This document shows positions 1 to 8,872 of a stretch of DNA of 64,000 nt, one piece after another. Position 1 is the stretch's first letter. Each line of letters begins with the position of its first letter. The stretch comes from Bacillota bacterium (GTDB taxonomy: Bacteria; Bacillota; Clostridia; Lachnospirales; Cellulosilyticaceae), in contig JAEZJJ010000040.1 of NCBI GenBank assembly GCA_023436395.1, positions 1 to 64,000 on the forward strand, given 5' to 3'. The notes beneath the pieces are model-generated. The model did not search any database, had not been told where the DNA came from, and worked only from the letters and a program-made list of their open reading frames with translations. Made by a program: the position numbers and the translations under genes.

Positions 1-43
1 TAACAGTTACTGCTTCATATTTTGGTTGGATTTCTTTATTCAC
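1..43 (-). CDS. rpmE: Ribosomal protein bL31 (5' end only)
   Basis: Only the first 14 codons lie in the window. Reading leftwards from a GTG start at 43 the translation is M-N-K-E-I-Q-P-K-Y-E-A-V-T-V, which matches the conserved N-terminus of bacterial ribosomal protein L31, a small large-subunit protein. The start is chosen because a GAGGTG ribosome binding site (rc of 51-57) lies 7 bases upstream; an upstream ATG opens only an eight-codon frame that stops. The gene lies directly downstream of rho, the usual order in Firmicutes, but has its own promoter at 114-142. The zinc-binding cysteines that would tell the Zn-containing from the Zn-free paralogue are outside the window. Confidence 0.85.
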   Translation of the reverse strand, partial: MNKEIQPKYEAVTV

Positions 44-113
44 TAAAATTCACCTCTTTCATGACACTGTTCTATGTTAATTTTAACTCTAGCAATTTTG
101 TGACAACATGGGT

Positions 114-142
114 ATTATATCATGTCCAAATAGGTATTGCAA
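114..142 (-). promoter_or_regulatory. Sigma-A-type promoter of rpmE
   Basis: On the minus strand TTGCAA (137-142) and a perfect TATAAT (114-119) are separated by exactly 17 bases. It lies between the rho stop and the rpmE start, so the ribosomal protein gene can be transcribed independently of rho. No rho-independent terminator was seen between the two genes, so read-through is also possible. Confidence 0.7.
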
Positions 143-169
143 GTAGCTTACTAACAATTGGCTTAAAAT

Positions 170-1528
170 TTACGTACTTTTTTTCATACGTTCTACAAAC
201 TCCTTATTACTTGTATAACGTAACATAGAATTAATAAGATTCTCCATTACTTCTGATGTATGATTGCGACTTAAATCTTTACGAATGGTATAAACAACAC
301 TCATTTCATCATTTGTTAACAGTAAATCATCACGACGTGTTCCTGATTTATAAATATCAATTGCTGGAAAAATACGCCTTTCCGATAAGGATCTATCTAA
401 AACTAATTCCATATTACCTGTTCCCTTAAACTCTTCAAAAATGACATCATCCATTTTACTCCCTGTTTCTACTAACGCAGTTCCTAAAATAGTTAAACTC
501 CCACCATTTTCAATTTTTCTAGCAGCACCAAAGAATTTCTTTGGCATATGCAAGGCTGCTGGGTCAAGTCCTCCTGATAATGTTCTCCCACTAGGTGGAA
601 TAGTTAAATTATAAGCTCTTGCCATTCGTGTAATACTATCTAATAAAATGACAAGATCCTTACCTTGTTCTACCATTCTCTTAGCACGTTCTAACACCAT
701 TTCCATCACTTGCTTATGATGTTCTGGTGGCTCATCAAACGTTGATGCAATGACTTCTACATCTTTTCCTTGAATAGAACGTCTAATATCTGTTACTTCC
801 TCTGGGCGCTCATCTATTAAAAGCACAATGAGAGAAACATCTGGATGATTAAATGTAATGGCATTAGCTATTTGCTTCAATAATACTGTTTTCCCCGCTT
901 TAGGAGGGGCTACAATAAGTCCTCTCTGTCCTTTCCCTATAGGTGCCATCAAATCGATGATACGTGTAGATAAGATTTCTGGCTCTACTTCTAATTGAAG
1001 TCTTTCTTTTGGAAATACTGGAGTAAGTGTCTCAAAGTTAGGGCGATACTTAGCTTTCTCAGGTCTATCACCATTTACTTTATGCACATATAGTAAAGCT
1101 CCTGCCTTTTCTCCTTCTTTAGGCTTTCTCATATCTCCTTCAATCCAATCTCCTGTTTTTAGATTAAACCTTCTTATTTGAGAAATGGAGACATAAATAT
1201 CATTTTCACCACGCATAAAGTTTTGAGCTCTTAAAAAGCCATATCCATCTGCCATAATTTCTAGGATACCTGCTCCAAACATGCGATCATTCTTTGCGAG
1301 ATGAGTTATCTCACTACTCTCCTCAATTAGCAATGTCTCTTCAACTTCTTGCGGTACTTCCTGATTATCTATACTTCCTTCAACTATCTTTTCTTCAACA
1401 ACAAAAGAGGAGTTATTATTTAAGCTAGCCATCAACTCATTTTTACGCATTTTATTTATATTTTTGAGGCCTAACTCCTTAGCCATTGTACGCAACTGTA
1501 TTAAAGTCATTTTACCCAAATCACTCAT
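170..1528 (-). CDS. rho: Transcription termination factor Rho
   Basis: The product (452 aa) is the hexameric RNA helicase/ATPase that terminates transcription at Rho-dependent sites. Visible parts are an N-terminal Rho_N helical domain (about 4-38), an acidic linker, a cold-shock-like RNA-binding domain (about 82-155, with GYGFLR around 95-100) and a RecA-type ATPase core with P-loop APPKAGKT at 207-214, Walker B ILLD near 294-297, and the Q-loop and secondary RNA-binding segments after it. The length is normal for a clostridial Rho with a moderate insert between Rho_N and the RNA-binding domain. An AAAGGAG site precedes the ATG, and a promoter is proposed at 1576-1605. rpmE follows. I see no missing catalytic motif. 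Identification is very secure. Confidence 0.97.
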   Translation of the reverse strand: MSDLGKMTLIQLRTMAKELGLKNINKMRKNELMASLNNNSSFVVEEKIVEGSIDNQEVPQEVEETLLIEESSEITHLAKNDRMFGAGILEIMADGYGFLRAQNFMRGENDIYVSISQIRRFNLKTGDWIEGDMRKPKEGEKAGALLYVHKVNGDRPEKAKYRPNFETLTPVFPKERLQLEVEPEILSTRIIDLMAPIGKGQRGLIVAPPKAGKTVLLKQIANAITFNHPDVSLIVLLIDERPEEVTDIRRSIQGKDVEVIASTFDEPPEHHKQVMEMVLERAKRMVEQGKDLVILLDSITRMARAYNLTIPPSGRTLSGGLDPAALHMPKKFFGAARKIENGGSLTILGTALVETGSKMDDVIFEEFKGTGNMELVLDRSLSERRIFPAIDIYKSGTRRDDLLLTNDEMSVVYTIRKDLSRNHTSEVMENLINSMLRYTSNKEFVERMKKST

Positions 1529-1575
1529 TGATTAATAACTCCTTTAATTTACTATTTATCGCCTTTCTTCCCCTT

Positions 1576-1605
1576 AGTGTATCATACCTCTACGTTTTTT
1601 ATCAA
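1576..1605 (-). promoter_or_regulatory. Probable promoter of rho
   Basis: On the minus strand TTGATA (1600-1605) and TACACT (1576-1581) are separated by 18 bases, about 50 bases upstream of the rho start codon. The hexamers are good but the spacing is one base long. Confidence 0.45.
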
Positions 1606-1610
1606 GCACA

Positions 1611-1647
1611 CTCTATAAAAGCTTGTCTAAATTATAGACAAGCTTTT
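1611..1647 (-). terminator. Terminator overlapping the end of the EAL gene
   Basis: An inverted repeat with 13-bp arms (1617-1629 and 1635-1647) and a 5-base loop is followed on the minus strand by TTTTAT. The stem includes the last codons and stop of the PAS/GGDEF/EAL gene, so the coding end and terminator are shared. It separates that gene from rho. Confidence 0.7.
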
Positions 1648-3341
1648 AAATATTTATTTTCTATTTCCTCTGCTGTAATTGGTCTATCCCAAAAGAAGCC
1701 TTGTCCCATTTCACACCCTAATCTACTCATCACATAAAGCTGTTCTTCGCTTTCAATTCCCTCAGCAATAGTATGTAAATTAAAAGTTTTAGCTATGGCA
1801 ATAATTGCTTCTACAATAGCACGATCCTCTGCATTTTCTACTATTTCTCTTATAAATGAAATATCAATTTTTAGATGATCAAACATAAATTTCTTCAAAT
1901 ATCCAATCGAAGCATATCCTGTACCAAAGTCATCAATAGAAATTGCAAATCCATAATTCTTAAGCTCTTCTATAATGAGTTGAGTAATTCCAATATCCTC
2001 CATAACCATTGTCTCTGTAATTTCCAATACAATATATTTAGCAGGAATACCATAACTCTCTAATACTTTCTTAATATTTTTAGCAAGATTTGGATTCTTA
2101 AACTGTAAGGCGGATAAATTCACTGATACTGGTACTACACAATAGCCTTTATCAAGCCACTGTCTTATTTGAGAACATACTTTATCTAATACCTGCATTC
2201 CTACTTTTTCAATAAGATTCATTTTTTCTAACGTACTAATAAAATGATCTGGAGAAATTATTTCCCCATTTCTTTTTCTTCTTCTAAGCAGTGCCTCCAT
2301 ACCAACTAATTTTTCAGTTTTTAATTCTACAAAAGGTTGATAGTACACGATAAATTCGTTATTTTGAACTGCTAGTTGTAATTCCTTCTCATAGAAAAAG
2401 CTGTTTTTAACTTCTTCTTGAATGCTTTTGTTATAAAAAATATATGGAACATAACTTTTTTCTTGTTTTGCCTTAGCTAAAGCAATTTGAGCCTGCTCAA
2501 TCATTTGATATCCTAGTAAAGAACTATCTGAATAAATTGAGATTCCCGCCTTAAATTCTACATACATACTACTATTATGAATTTTGATAGGTTCATCCAT
2601 AACCATCTGTAATGTTTGTAAAAAATTAATGACTTGTTCTTCATCTTCTATATCTTGTTGAATGATTGCAAAACTATTCCCACTATACTTAAAAATCTCC
2701 TGCTGATTATTTAGACTATCCTTAATCCGTCTCCCTACTTCCTGAATAATACGATCACCAATATTCATACCATATACGTTATTAATTTCTCCTATACCTT
2801 TTATATCAATAACAATAATAGCAAATTTTGTATGATTACTTTTTGATTTTTTAACTTGTTTGAGTGTACTTTCTACAAAAACTTTTTGATTAGGATAATG
2901 TGTAAGTGGGTCAAAATAATTTGCTCTATATACCTCCTCTTTTAATTGTTGAGTGTTTGTAATATCTTTAGATAAGCAAACGTAGTATTGTAATCCATTT
3001 TCATCCCATATTGTAGTAAGAGTATTGGCAAGATAAATACGTTTATTTCCCTTTATAAATCTATTAGTAACAAATTCAAATTTTTCTCCATTATATATAA
3101 AATTTTGTATATGCTGTAGCGTCACATCATCTGACAAGTCAACACCTACAAACATACACATATCATCACCTAGTACTTTTTCCTTCTCTATATTACAAGC
3201 TAAATAAACCGGACGGTTAGCATAAATAATCTTTCCATATTTATCCCCTATTATTACCCAATCTTCAATTTCCCCTATTACTCCTTCTAGTATTTCTGTT
3301 AACATAGGTTTATTTACTTCTTTCACTTGTTTCATCCTCAT
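1632..3341 (-). CDS. PAS / degenerate GGDEF / EAL protein, probable c-di-GMP phosphodiesterase
   Basis: The product (569 aa) has an N-terminal PAS-like sensor (about 12-130), a GGDEF-fold domain (about 145-305) and an EAL domain (about 315-560). The diguanylate cyclase signature is replaced by SGNSF at 220-224, so cyclase activity is unlikely; such domains often act as GTP-binding regulators. The EAL domain keeps EALLR (349-353), the SVNLS asparagine, the E-T-E motif, DDFGTG, the lysine of LKID, EGIE and the QGF segment, so hydrolysis of c-di-GMP to pGpG is predicted. No transmembrane helix is evident, so the protein is probably cytosolic. Two ATGs two codons apart (3341 and 3335) are possible; GAGGTG better fits the second. 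It stands alone between terminators. Confidence 0.85.
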   Translation of the reverse strand: MRMKQVKEVNKPMLTEILEGVIGEIEDWVIIGDKYGKIIYANRPVYLACNIEKEKVLGDDMCMFVGVDLSDDVTLQHIQNFIYNGEKFEFVTNRFIKGNKRIYLANTLTTIWDENGLQYYVCLSKDITNTQQLKEEVYRANYFDPLTHYPNQKVFVESTLKQVKKSKSNHTKFAIIVIDIKGIGEINNVYGMNIGDRIIQEVGRRIKDSLNNQQEIFKYSGNSFAIIQQDIEDEEQVINFLQTLQMVMDEPIKIHNSSMYVEFKAGISIYSDSSLLGYQMIEQAQIALAKAKQEKSYVPYIFYNKSIQEEVKNSFFYEKELQLAVQNNEFIVYYQPFVELKTEKLVGMEALLRRRKRNGEIISPDHFISTLEKMNLIEKVGMQVLDKVCSQIRQWLDKGYCVVPVSVNLSALQFKNPNLAKNIKKVLESYGIPAKYIVLEITETMVMEDIGITQLIIEELKNYGFAISIDDFGTGYASIGYLKKFMFDHLKIDISFIREIVENAEDRAIVEAIIAIAKTFNLHTIAEGIESEEQLYVMSRLGCEMGQGFFWDRPITAEEIENKYLKACL

Positions 3342-3440
3342 CTCACCTCACTTCACTTAACTTAACCGTTTAATAATTTTAAATACTACAAATAATTCAC
3401 CATGTTATTTATAATCATAATACTCTTTCTATATATTATA

Positions 3441-3468
3441 GGGTGTTGTAATCATCTTTACAACACCC
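3441..3468 (-). terminator. Hairpin after the Lon-like protease gene
   Basis: Perfect 11-bp arms (3441-3451 and 3458-3468) with a 6-base loop lie just after the stop codon. The tract downstream on the minus strand is TATAATATAT rather than a pure U-run, so termination may be weak. Confidence 0.55.
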
Positions 3469-3474
3469 CAATCA

Positions 3475-5814
3475 TTATTCTCTATATCTCTTTAACTTTT
3501 TTTTCACTAACTCTACTATTTCTTCCTTAGTTTTACCAGTTATAAGTTCCATACCTTCCCATATATGACAAATAGGATAAATATGAAACAGTCCCTTTCT
3601 AACAGCATCAACAAGTTCTTCTTTTAGCATCAAATCTTTTACATTCTGTTCAGGAATAATAACACCTTCATTTCCTTTTAGTCCCCGTTGTTGACATATT
3701 TGAAAGAATCCTTCTATTTTTTCATTTACACCACCAATAGGCTGTATTTCTCCAAACTGATTAGTAGAACCAGTTGTTGCTAAATACTGTTTTACAGGTA
3801 AACTTGCTAAACTTGATAAAATACCATAAAGTTCTGCACTTGATGCACTATCTCCATCTATAGTACTGTAGCTTTGTTCAAAACAAATATTACAATTCAA
3901 TGATAATGGGTATTCTTGTGCAAATTCATTACCTAAAAAGCCTGTAATAATATGAATTCCCTTGGTATGAATTGCCCCACTTAATTCAGCCTGCTTTTCT
4001 ATATCTACAATACCTTGTTTCCCCTTATAAGTTGTTACCGTAATTTTTATTGGCCTTCCAAAATGATCATTCAAAATCTGATATATCGCCAAACCATTTA
4101 CTTGCCCTATCCTTTGTCCCTCTGTTGCCAATAAATAGGATTTATCCTTAAATTGATCATCTATTCTCTTCTGTAGCTTTAAAGAATAACTTTTTTTGTT
4201 TTTAAGAGCCATTTCAATTGCTCTTGCATCAATTGTTTCCTTTGCAAATAAGGCTGCTTCTCTTAATGTATCTACTAAACTCTCCATATCACTTGATAAC
4301 TTACTACTAGATTCTAAATTTCTATTACCCTCTTGTATAAGTCTTAACACACCATCAATGGTCACTGTAGGAAGATATTCTCTTTTACAAACTCTACTAA
4401 TTACACCTGCAATTTTTTTAATTGTTTCTCTATCACTATTCACCTCTGTTTCAAGATAAACATGGGTTTTAAATAACTTCCTAAAATCTTCATCACCTTC
4501 ATATAGCAACTGATAAAGTTCTGTAGTACCTAGTAAAACAACTTTAACATCAAGTATACACATTTCTGGTTTTATAGGTGTAGTAAGTGCAAGACTAAGT
4601 TCTTCATTGCTATCAATACTTATTTTTTGTGTCTTTAGTGCTCTTTTTAAACTCATCCACATATTTGGATTCTCAACAAATTTTTGCATATGCACAATCA
4701 GATATCCACCTTTAGCATAATGAAGCAATCCTGGTTTTATCTGTGAAAAATCACTATGTGCCCCATTGTGCTCTATATCAAATAACAATTTCCCTGTCAT
4801 TGTTAATTGAGGCATATCATCATCATCAATTACAGGTGCTCCTTTTCTATCTTCCCAAGAAACAACCAAATTAAAATCATATTTTTTTACTAATTTTTCT
4901 ATATCATTTCCTGTACCCCATAGAAATAATTCCTTTAAATTCTCTTTATCCTTTCCTTCCTGCCCACTTATTAAATCTAAATTTTTCAACAAATCTTCAG
5001 CAATGCCATTAAAATAGTTTAAAAGTTTTGGATTTGAACCATATTTTTCCTCTAAATACTTAATCATTCTTCCTATTTCTTGTAAGACAACTTCTTGATT
5101 AACATCCTTTAATACTTCTTTTATCTTTTCTTCTTCGACAATAATTTTCTCATTAATAACTTCTGCTACTTTATAAACTTCTTCTAATTTACTTTGAATA
5201 TCATTCTTTTCTTGAATGGATAGGTTACTGTACTCTGTTTTAGAAATAGGTTTTCCAATTTCATCCTTAGGTATAAAATACATTCCTTCATCTGTACTTT
5301 TCAGAATCAAGTTGTAACTGTCCGCAAGTTCTTCTAGTATCATCATTTGTTCTTCTTTATATTTTTCTACTGCATCTATTAAAATGTCTTTCTTTTTCTC
5401 AATATCCGCACCCTTTAACCTCTTAGGTAGTTCATGACTAATAAAAGCCATTATTTCCTGTATATCCTCTTTTAGTTGCCTTGCCCTTTTAGCTTCTAAC
5501 TCAATTAAACAGGGCATTTCAGGTTCCATGAAATTATAAACATATCCAATAGCTAATGGCCTATCTTTTTGTGCTGCTATTTTTTCAACTTCAGCTTTTA
5601 CAGCTTTTTCCTTTTCCTCATTATCTACACCTGAAATATAAATATTAAATCCTTTAGCTTCAATCTGAAGTGCTCTTTGTATACTTTGTAAGGCTTCTTC
5701 TTGACCAATTATACTTTCATAAGGATCAATTTCATCTGTAGTAAAAAAAGAAAAATCAGAAGGTTGGTATGCATGTTGTAGTTCATCCCAATTTAGCTCT
5801 TTATCACTGTTCAT
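3475..5814 (-). CDS. Lon-like (AAA_32/LonB-related) serine-lysine protease
   Basis: The product (779 aa) resembles the Lon-related proteins of Clostridia: an AAA_32-like N-terminal region, a long coiled-coil insert (about 115-270), an ATPase-like core and a C-terminal Lon protease domain. The catalytic serine is in GDSAS at about 656 and the lysine in NEKIEG at about 699; the 43-residue spacing equals that of E. coli Lon. The expected P-loop after the strand FNIYISG (57-62) reads SGVDNEEKEK and lacks the GK[ST] core, so ATP hydrolysis is doubtful. The upstream in-frame ATG at 5844 is rejected because a GGGGGG ribosome binding site lies right before the ATG at 5814. The gene appears monocistronic. 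It could be an ATP-independent peptidase or depend on another partner. Confidence 0.85.
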   Translation of the reverse strand: MNSDKELNWDELQHAYQPSDFSFFTTDEIDPYESIIGQEEALQSIQRALQIEAKGFNIYISGVDNEEKEKAVKAEVEKIAAQKDRPLAIGYVYNFMEPEMPCLIELEAKRARQLKEDIQEIMAFISHELPKRLKGADIEKKKDILIDAVEKYKEEQMMILEELADSYNLILKSTDEGMYFIPKDEIGKPISKTEYSNLSIQEKNDIQSKLEEVYKVAEVINEKIIVEEEKIKEVLKDVNQEVVLQEIGRMIKYLEEKYGSNPKLLNYFNGIAEDLLKNLDLISGQEGKDKENLKELFLWGTGNDIEKLVKKYDFNLVVSWEDRKGAPVIDDDDMPQLTMTGKLLFDIEHNGAHSDFSQIKPGLLHYAKGGYLIVHMQKFVENPNMWMSLKRALKTQKISIDSNEELSLALTTPIKPEMCILDVKVVLLGTTELYQLLYEGDEDFRKLFKTHVYLETEVNSDRETIKKIAGVISRVCKREYLPTVTIDGVLRLIQEGNRNLESSSKLSSDMESLVDTLREAALFAKETIDARAIEMALKNKKSYSLKLQKRIDDQFKDKSYLLATEGQRIGQVNGLAIYQILNDHFGRPIKITVTTYKGKQGIVDIEKQAELSGAIHTKGIHIITGFLGNEFAQEYPLSLNCNICFEQSYSTIDGDSASSAELYGILSSLASLPVKQYLATTGSTNQFGEIQPIGGVNEKIEGFFQICQQRGLKGNEGVIIPEQNVKDLMLKEELVDAVRKGLFHIYPICHIWEGMELITGKTKEEIVELVKKKLKRYRE

Positions 5815-5946
5815 ATAATCCCCCCCTAGTATTACTATATTCACTTAAATAAATATTATTTCTTAATTATTTCATTATTTTACTTGTTTCGATTTAATTT
5901 TTATAATATAAGAATATACACCCTCTCATATTCTCATATTTAATAA

Positions 5947-5999
5947 AATAAGGTCTCTATATAACCTTTACTATACATTGGTTATATAGAGACCTTATT
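5947..5999 (-). terminator. Strong terminator of the secreted stalk/PKD-like gene
   Basis: A perfect 20-bp inverted repeat (5947-5966 and 5980-5999) with a 13-base loop follows the stop codon by a few bases. The minus-strand sequence continues TTATTTTATTA, a U-rich tail. Confidence 0.8.
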
Positions 6000-6004
6000 G
6001 ATTA

Positions 6005-8218
6005 CTAATTATTCCAATAACTCTTAGGTATGAACCCCAATAGTACTGGTGCAGAAGAACCATTTGGTAACATGTATTCAATTGTTTTTGTTTCTCCTGC
6101 ATTAATAGTACCTAAAGAAACAGCTTTTGCTGTATTACTGTAAATATTTCCAATTTTCGGGATATTATAAACTCCTACTCCTTGCCATTCTATAGCCCCT
6201 CTAAACATATCAGCTCTTGGATTAAGTATAATTCCCGTATCCTCTTTGGCAGTAATTGTAATGTAATAAGACATCCCAAAATTACCTGTACTATAAGTCA
6301 CCTCATTGGTTATAGCATCATAACCTTTTATCCATTCTTCTTGACCTATTCCAATAAGCATTTTTTCCGGTATACTACCATCTAATATGATGCTATAATT
6401 AATAGCTATTGTATCAAAAGTTCCTCTTGGATGAACTTGTTTAAGCAAAAGTTCCATCCCATCCATAGTATCAAGTGTACTTTCTTGGGATACGGCTGCC
6501 ATTGTAAACATAACCTGCCCTGTTGTCTCTACATCCATTAATCCAGCAATGCAACTTCCTTTAATCCATTTTGTCTTAGAGTCATAAATATATTTTTTTT
6601 CGCCCGGCATTAAAGTCATTGTTTCTGGAGCACTTCCTACTAGATACTCATTTAACACCTTCTGCCCCAATAATAAAATATCATCTACAGGGCCTTTAAT
6701 AGTCTTATTAGTTAACGTAATAGTGGCTACTTCATTTGTTTTATTTTCTGCCACCATAACAAGACGCTTATTTCCATCCATCGTACTAGTATCACTAAAA
6801 CTATTAATGTGATGAATTAATATTCTCCCTGTTCCTTGTATACTATCTCTATATAAGATACCTTCTCTCATCACCACTTCTGGTGAATCACTCATAATCA
6901 TTGTGCCAGCTACAGTTGTCTTACTTGATAATTTCACATCTTGATATTCTCGATAATTAAATCCTTGATAATTATCAATTATGTCTCCAATATTTCCTTC
7001 TGTAAAACGAAATGCCAACTCTTGTTTTAGCACTTCATCTGTAATATGTATATTTGATTCTACTATTTGACTTCTATTACCATATGCATCATCCAATTCT
7101 AAACCTATAATATAAGTTCCTTCTGTAAATAAAGCTTCCGGTTTTCCCAAGATTGCCTTTGACCTATCTTCTCCTTCTTTGCGATAGGTCCACTTTTGAT
7201 TAATGATAGTTTCCCACTCTTCGTTTTCATAAAGATATTGAAAAACCAGTTCCTCTCCTTGAGCATATTCTTTCTTTTCTGTTCCTAAATAAGTAATAGT
7301 AGGTGCTTGATTAGGTAAGATTGTAATATCTTGATATGTCCAATCACTCCACAAACCATACTCATCCTGCACTTGAAGCCCAATAGTATATGTTCCTGCT
7401 CTAGGTGTTCTAAACATATTACTTAATTCTTTATTAGTAATAGTCTTTTCTCCCACTATACACCATAATTTATCTATTAGCTTATGACCATCTGGATCAT
7501 AACTGGCACTTGTTGCACTAACAACTTGTCCTGCTACATAAGTAGATTCAGAAAAATTAAAACTAGCTATAGGTTTTGTATTAGTTCCCTTGCTAGGTCC
7601 TACTAACGTGATTTCTTTTGTTACCTTATCATAACTACTAATAATATTAAATTGCTCACTTATAAATCTAACTGGTAATAAAGTGGAACCTTCTTTTACA
7701 ATAGGTGGCGCATCTAACTCAATTTCTTCACCATTTACCAAAGCTATATTTTTACCTACTACTACAATAATTTGCTTACCATCTTTGCTTATTGTAATTG
7801 TTTCATTCTCTGGTTGCCAATCTAATTGTGCATGAAGTACCTGTTCACCAATAAATCTAAGTGGTAAATAAGTTCTTCCTTCGATAGCAATTGGTGGTGC
7901 ATTTAAGGTATAGGGCACTCCATTTACTAAAGCATCTTTCTGATCCAATGTAAGAATAATCCGCTCTTCCAGCATAGACTCAGTAGTCTCCTCTAATACA
8001 GACTCTTTCTCTGTTATAGATTCTTCATTTTGTGAAGTACCTCTGTCTTCTATAGGCAATGTATCCTGTGGTATAGCTTCTTCTAGTATATGTGATTTAC
8101 CACTGTTACTACTAATAAAATTCACATTTGTTATTGCCACTTGCTCTGCCTTAACTTCCATTTGATTACTTAGTACTAAACATATCCCCAACACTAACAA
8201 GCTCAGTTTTCTTCTCAT
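6005..8218 (-). CDS. Secreted protein with copper-amine-oxidase-like stalk and PKD-like domains
   Basis: The product (737 aa) starts with a signal peptide (about 1-24, cleaved near VKAEQ). An acidic low-complexity stretch (about 40-85) precedes two repeats of the copper amine oxidase N-terminal type (about 88-205), recognised by the recurrent pattern V-N-G...L-x-A-P-P-I...G-x-T-x-L-P-[LV]-R-F-I-[GS]-E-Q. Two PKD/Ig-like beta domains follow (about 210-300 and 305-395; note DPDG and EYGLW). The C-terminal 340 residues I do not recognise; they are beta-rich with no catalytic motif visible. No LPXTG or SLH anchor is seen. The stalk modules are shared with the amidases at 18850 and 36574, suggesting a common wall or protein-binding role. 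GAGGAG precedes the ATG. Function is unknown; an adhesive or structural role is a guess. Confidence 0.75.
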   Translation of the reverse strand: MRRKLSLLVLGICLVLSNQMEVKAEQVAITNVNFISSNSGKSHILEEAIPQDTLPIEDRGTSQNEESITEKESVLEETTESMLEERIILTLDQKDALVNGVPYTLNAPPIAIEGRTYLPLRFIGEQVLHAQLDWQPENETITISKDGKQIIVVVGKNIALVNGEEIELDAPPIVKEGSTLLPVRFISEQFNIISSYDKVTKEITLVGPSKGTNTKPIASFNFSESTYVAGQVVSATSASYDPDGHKLIDKLWCIVGEKTITNKELSNMFRTPRAGTYTIGLQVQDEYGLWSDWTYQDITILPNQAPTITYLGTEKKEYAQGEELVFQYLYENEEWETIINQKWTYRKEGEDRSKAILGKPEALFTEGTYIIGLELDDAYGNRSQIVESNIHITDEVLKQELAFRFTEGNIGDIIDNYQGFNYREYQDVKLSSKTTVAGTMIMSDSPEVVMREGILYRDSIQGTGRILIHHINSFSDTSTMDGNKRLVMVAENKTNEVATITLTNKTIKGPVDDILLLGQKVLNEYLVGSAPETMTLMPGEKKYIYDSKTKWIKGSCIAGLMDVETTGQVMFTMAAVSQESTLDTMDGMELLLKQVHPRGTFDTIAINYSIILDGSIPEKMLIGIGQEEWIKGYDAITNEVTYSTGNFGMSYYITITAKEDTGIILNPRADMFRGAIEWQGVGVYNIPKIGNIYSNTAKAVSLGTINAGETKTIEYMLPNGSSAPVLLGFIPKSYWNN

Positions 8219-8391
8219 AGCAAACTCCTCTATCTTCTCGTTGATATATCCTACTTATATTAATGTCCCCCTTTAATCTAATCAGACCAAGGATTCAGTC
8301 TATTCAAACTCCTTTATTATAACACAAATCACTCATTCTCATTTTAATATATTTATCTGTTGGAAAACTGTAATATATTTGTAATACTCAT

Positions 8392-8425
8392 ATAAAAAAG
8401 AACCTTTCTTTTTCAAAAGGTTCCT
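8392..8425 (-). terminator. Terminator of tsaE-tsaB-rimI
   Basis: GAACCTTT (8400-8407) and AAAGGTTC (8416-8423) form the stem, followed on the minus strand by TTTTTTAT. It ends the tsaE-tsaB-rimI transcript. Confidence 0.8.
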
Positions 8426-8428
8426 CCT

Positions 8429-8872
8429 TTAAAGTTGATATTGCATAATAACAGCGTCCTCTATAGGCTTCTGATAATAATCTTTTCTTATTGCTATTTT
8501 TTTAAAGCCTAAGCACCTATAAAGATTTTGAGCTACTATGTTACCTGACCTTACTTCTAAATGAATCATAACTAGATTTTTTTGCAATGCTACTTGTATA
8601 AGTGCATTCAAAATTGCTTTTCCAACACCTTGTTCTCTATATTCCTTACTAACTGCTATATTGGTTATTTCTCCTTCATCTAAAACACACCAGAGTCCAC
8701 CATAGCCTATAATCTTTCCGTCCACTTCTGCTACTTGATAGTTTGCTACTGAATTATGAACTTCATTTTCCAAAGCCTCTAACGACCATGGTACAGTAAA
8801 ACATTCTTTTGATACTGCATGCACCGCTTCAACATCTTCTTGTTGCATTGTTCTAACCTTTACAGTTTTCAC
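8429..8872 (-). CDS. rimI: Ribosomal protein alanine N-acetyltransferase RimI-type
   Basis: The product (147 aa) is a GNAT-fold acetyltransferase. The acetyl-CoA loop is visible as the REQGVGKAIL segment, followed by the HLEVRSGNIVAQNLYRCLGF pattern that typifies RimI, which acetylates protein N-termini such as that of S18. I place the start at a GTG at 8872 preceded by AGGAAGAGC. The gene then overlaps the 3' end of tsaB by 20 bases and has the family's usual length; a longer frame to 8938 adds an unlikely cysteine-rich leader inside tsaB. It is the last gene of tsaE-tsaB-rimI, a conserved Firmicutes order. The true substrate in this organism is not shown by sequence. Confidence 0.9.
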   Translation of the reverse strand: MKTVKVRTMQQEDVEAVHAVSKECFTVPWSLEALENEVHNSVANYQVAEVDGKIIGYGGLWCVLDEGEITNIAVSKEYREQGVGKAILNALIQVALQKNLVMIHLEVRSGNIVAQNLYRCLGFKKIAIRKDYYQKPIEDAVIMQYQL

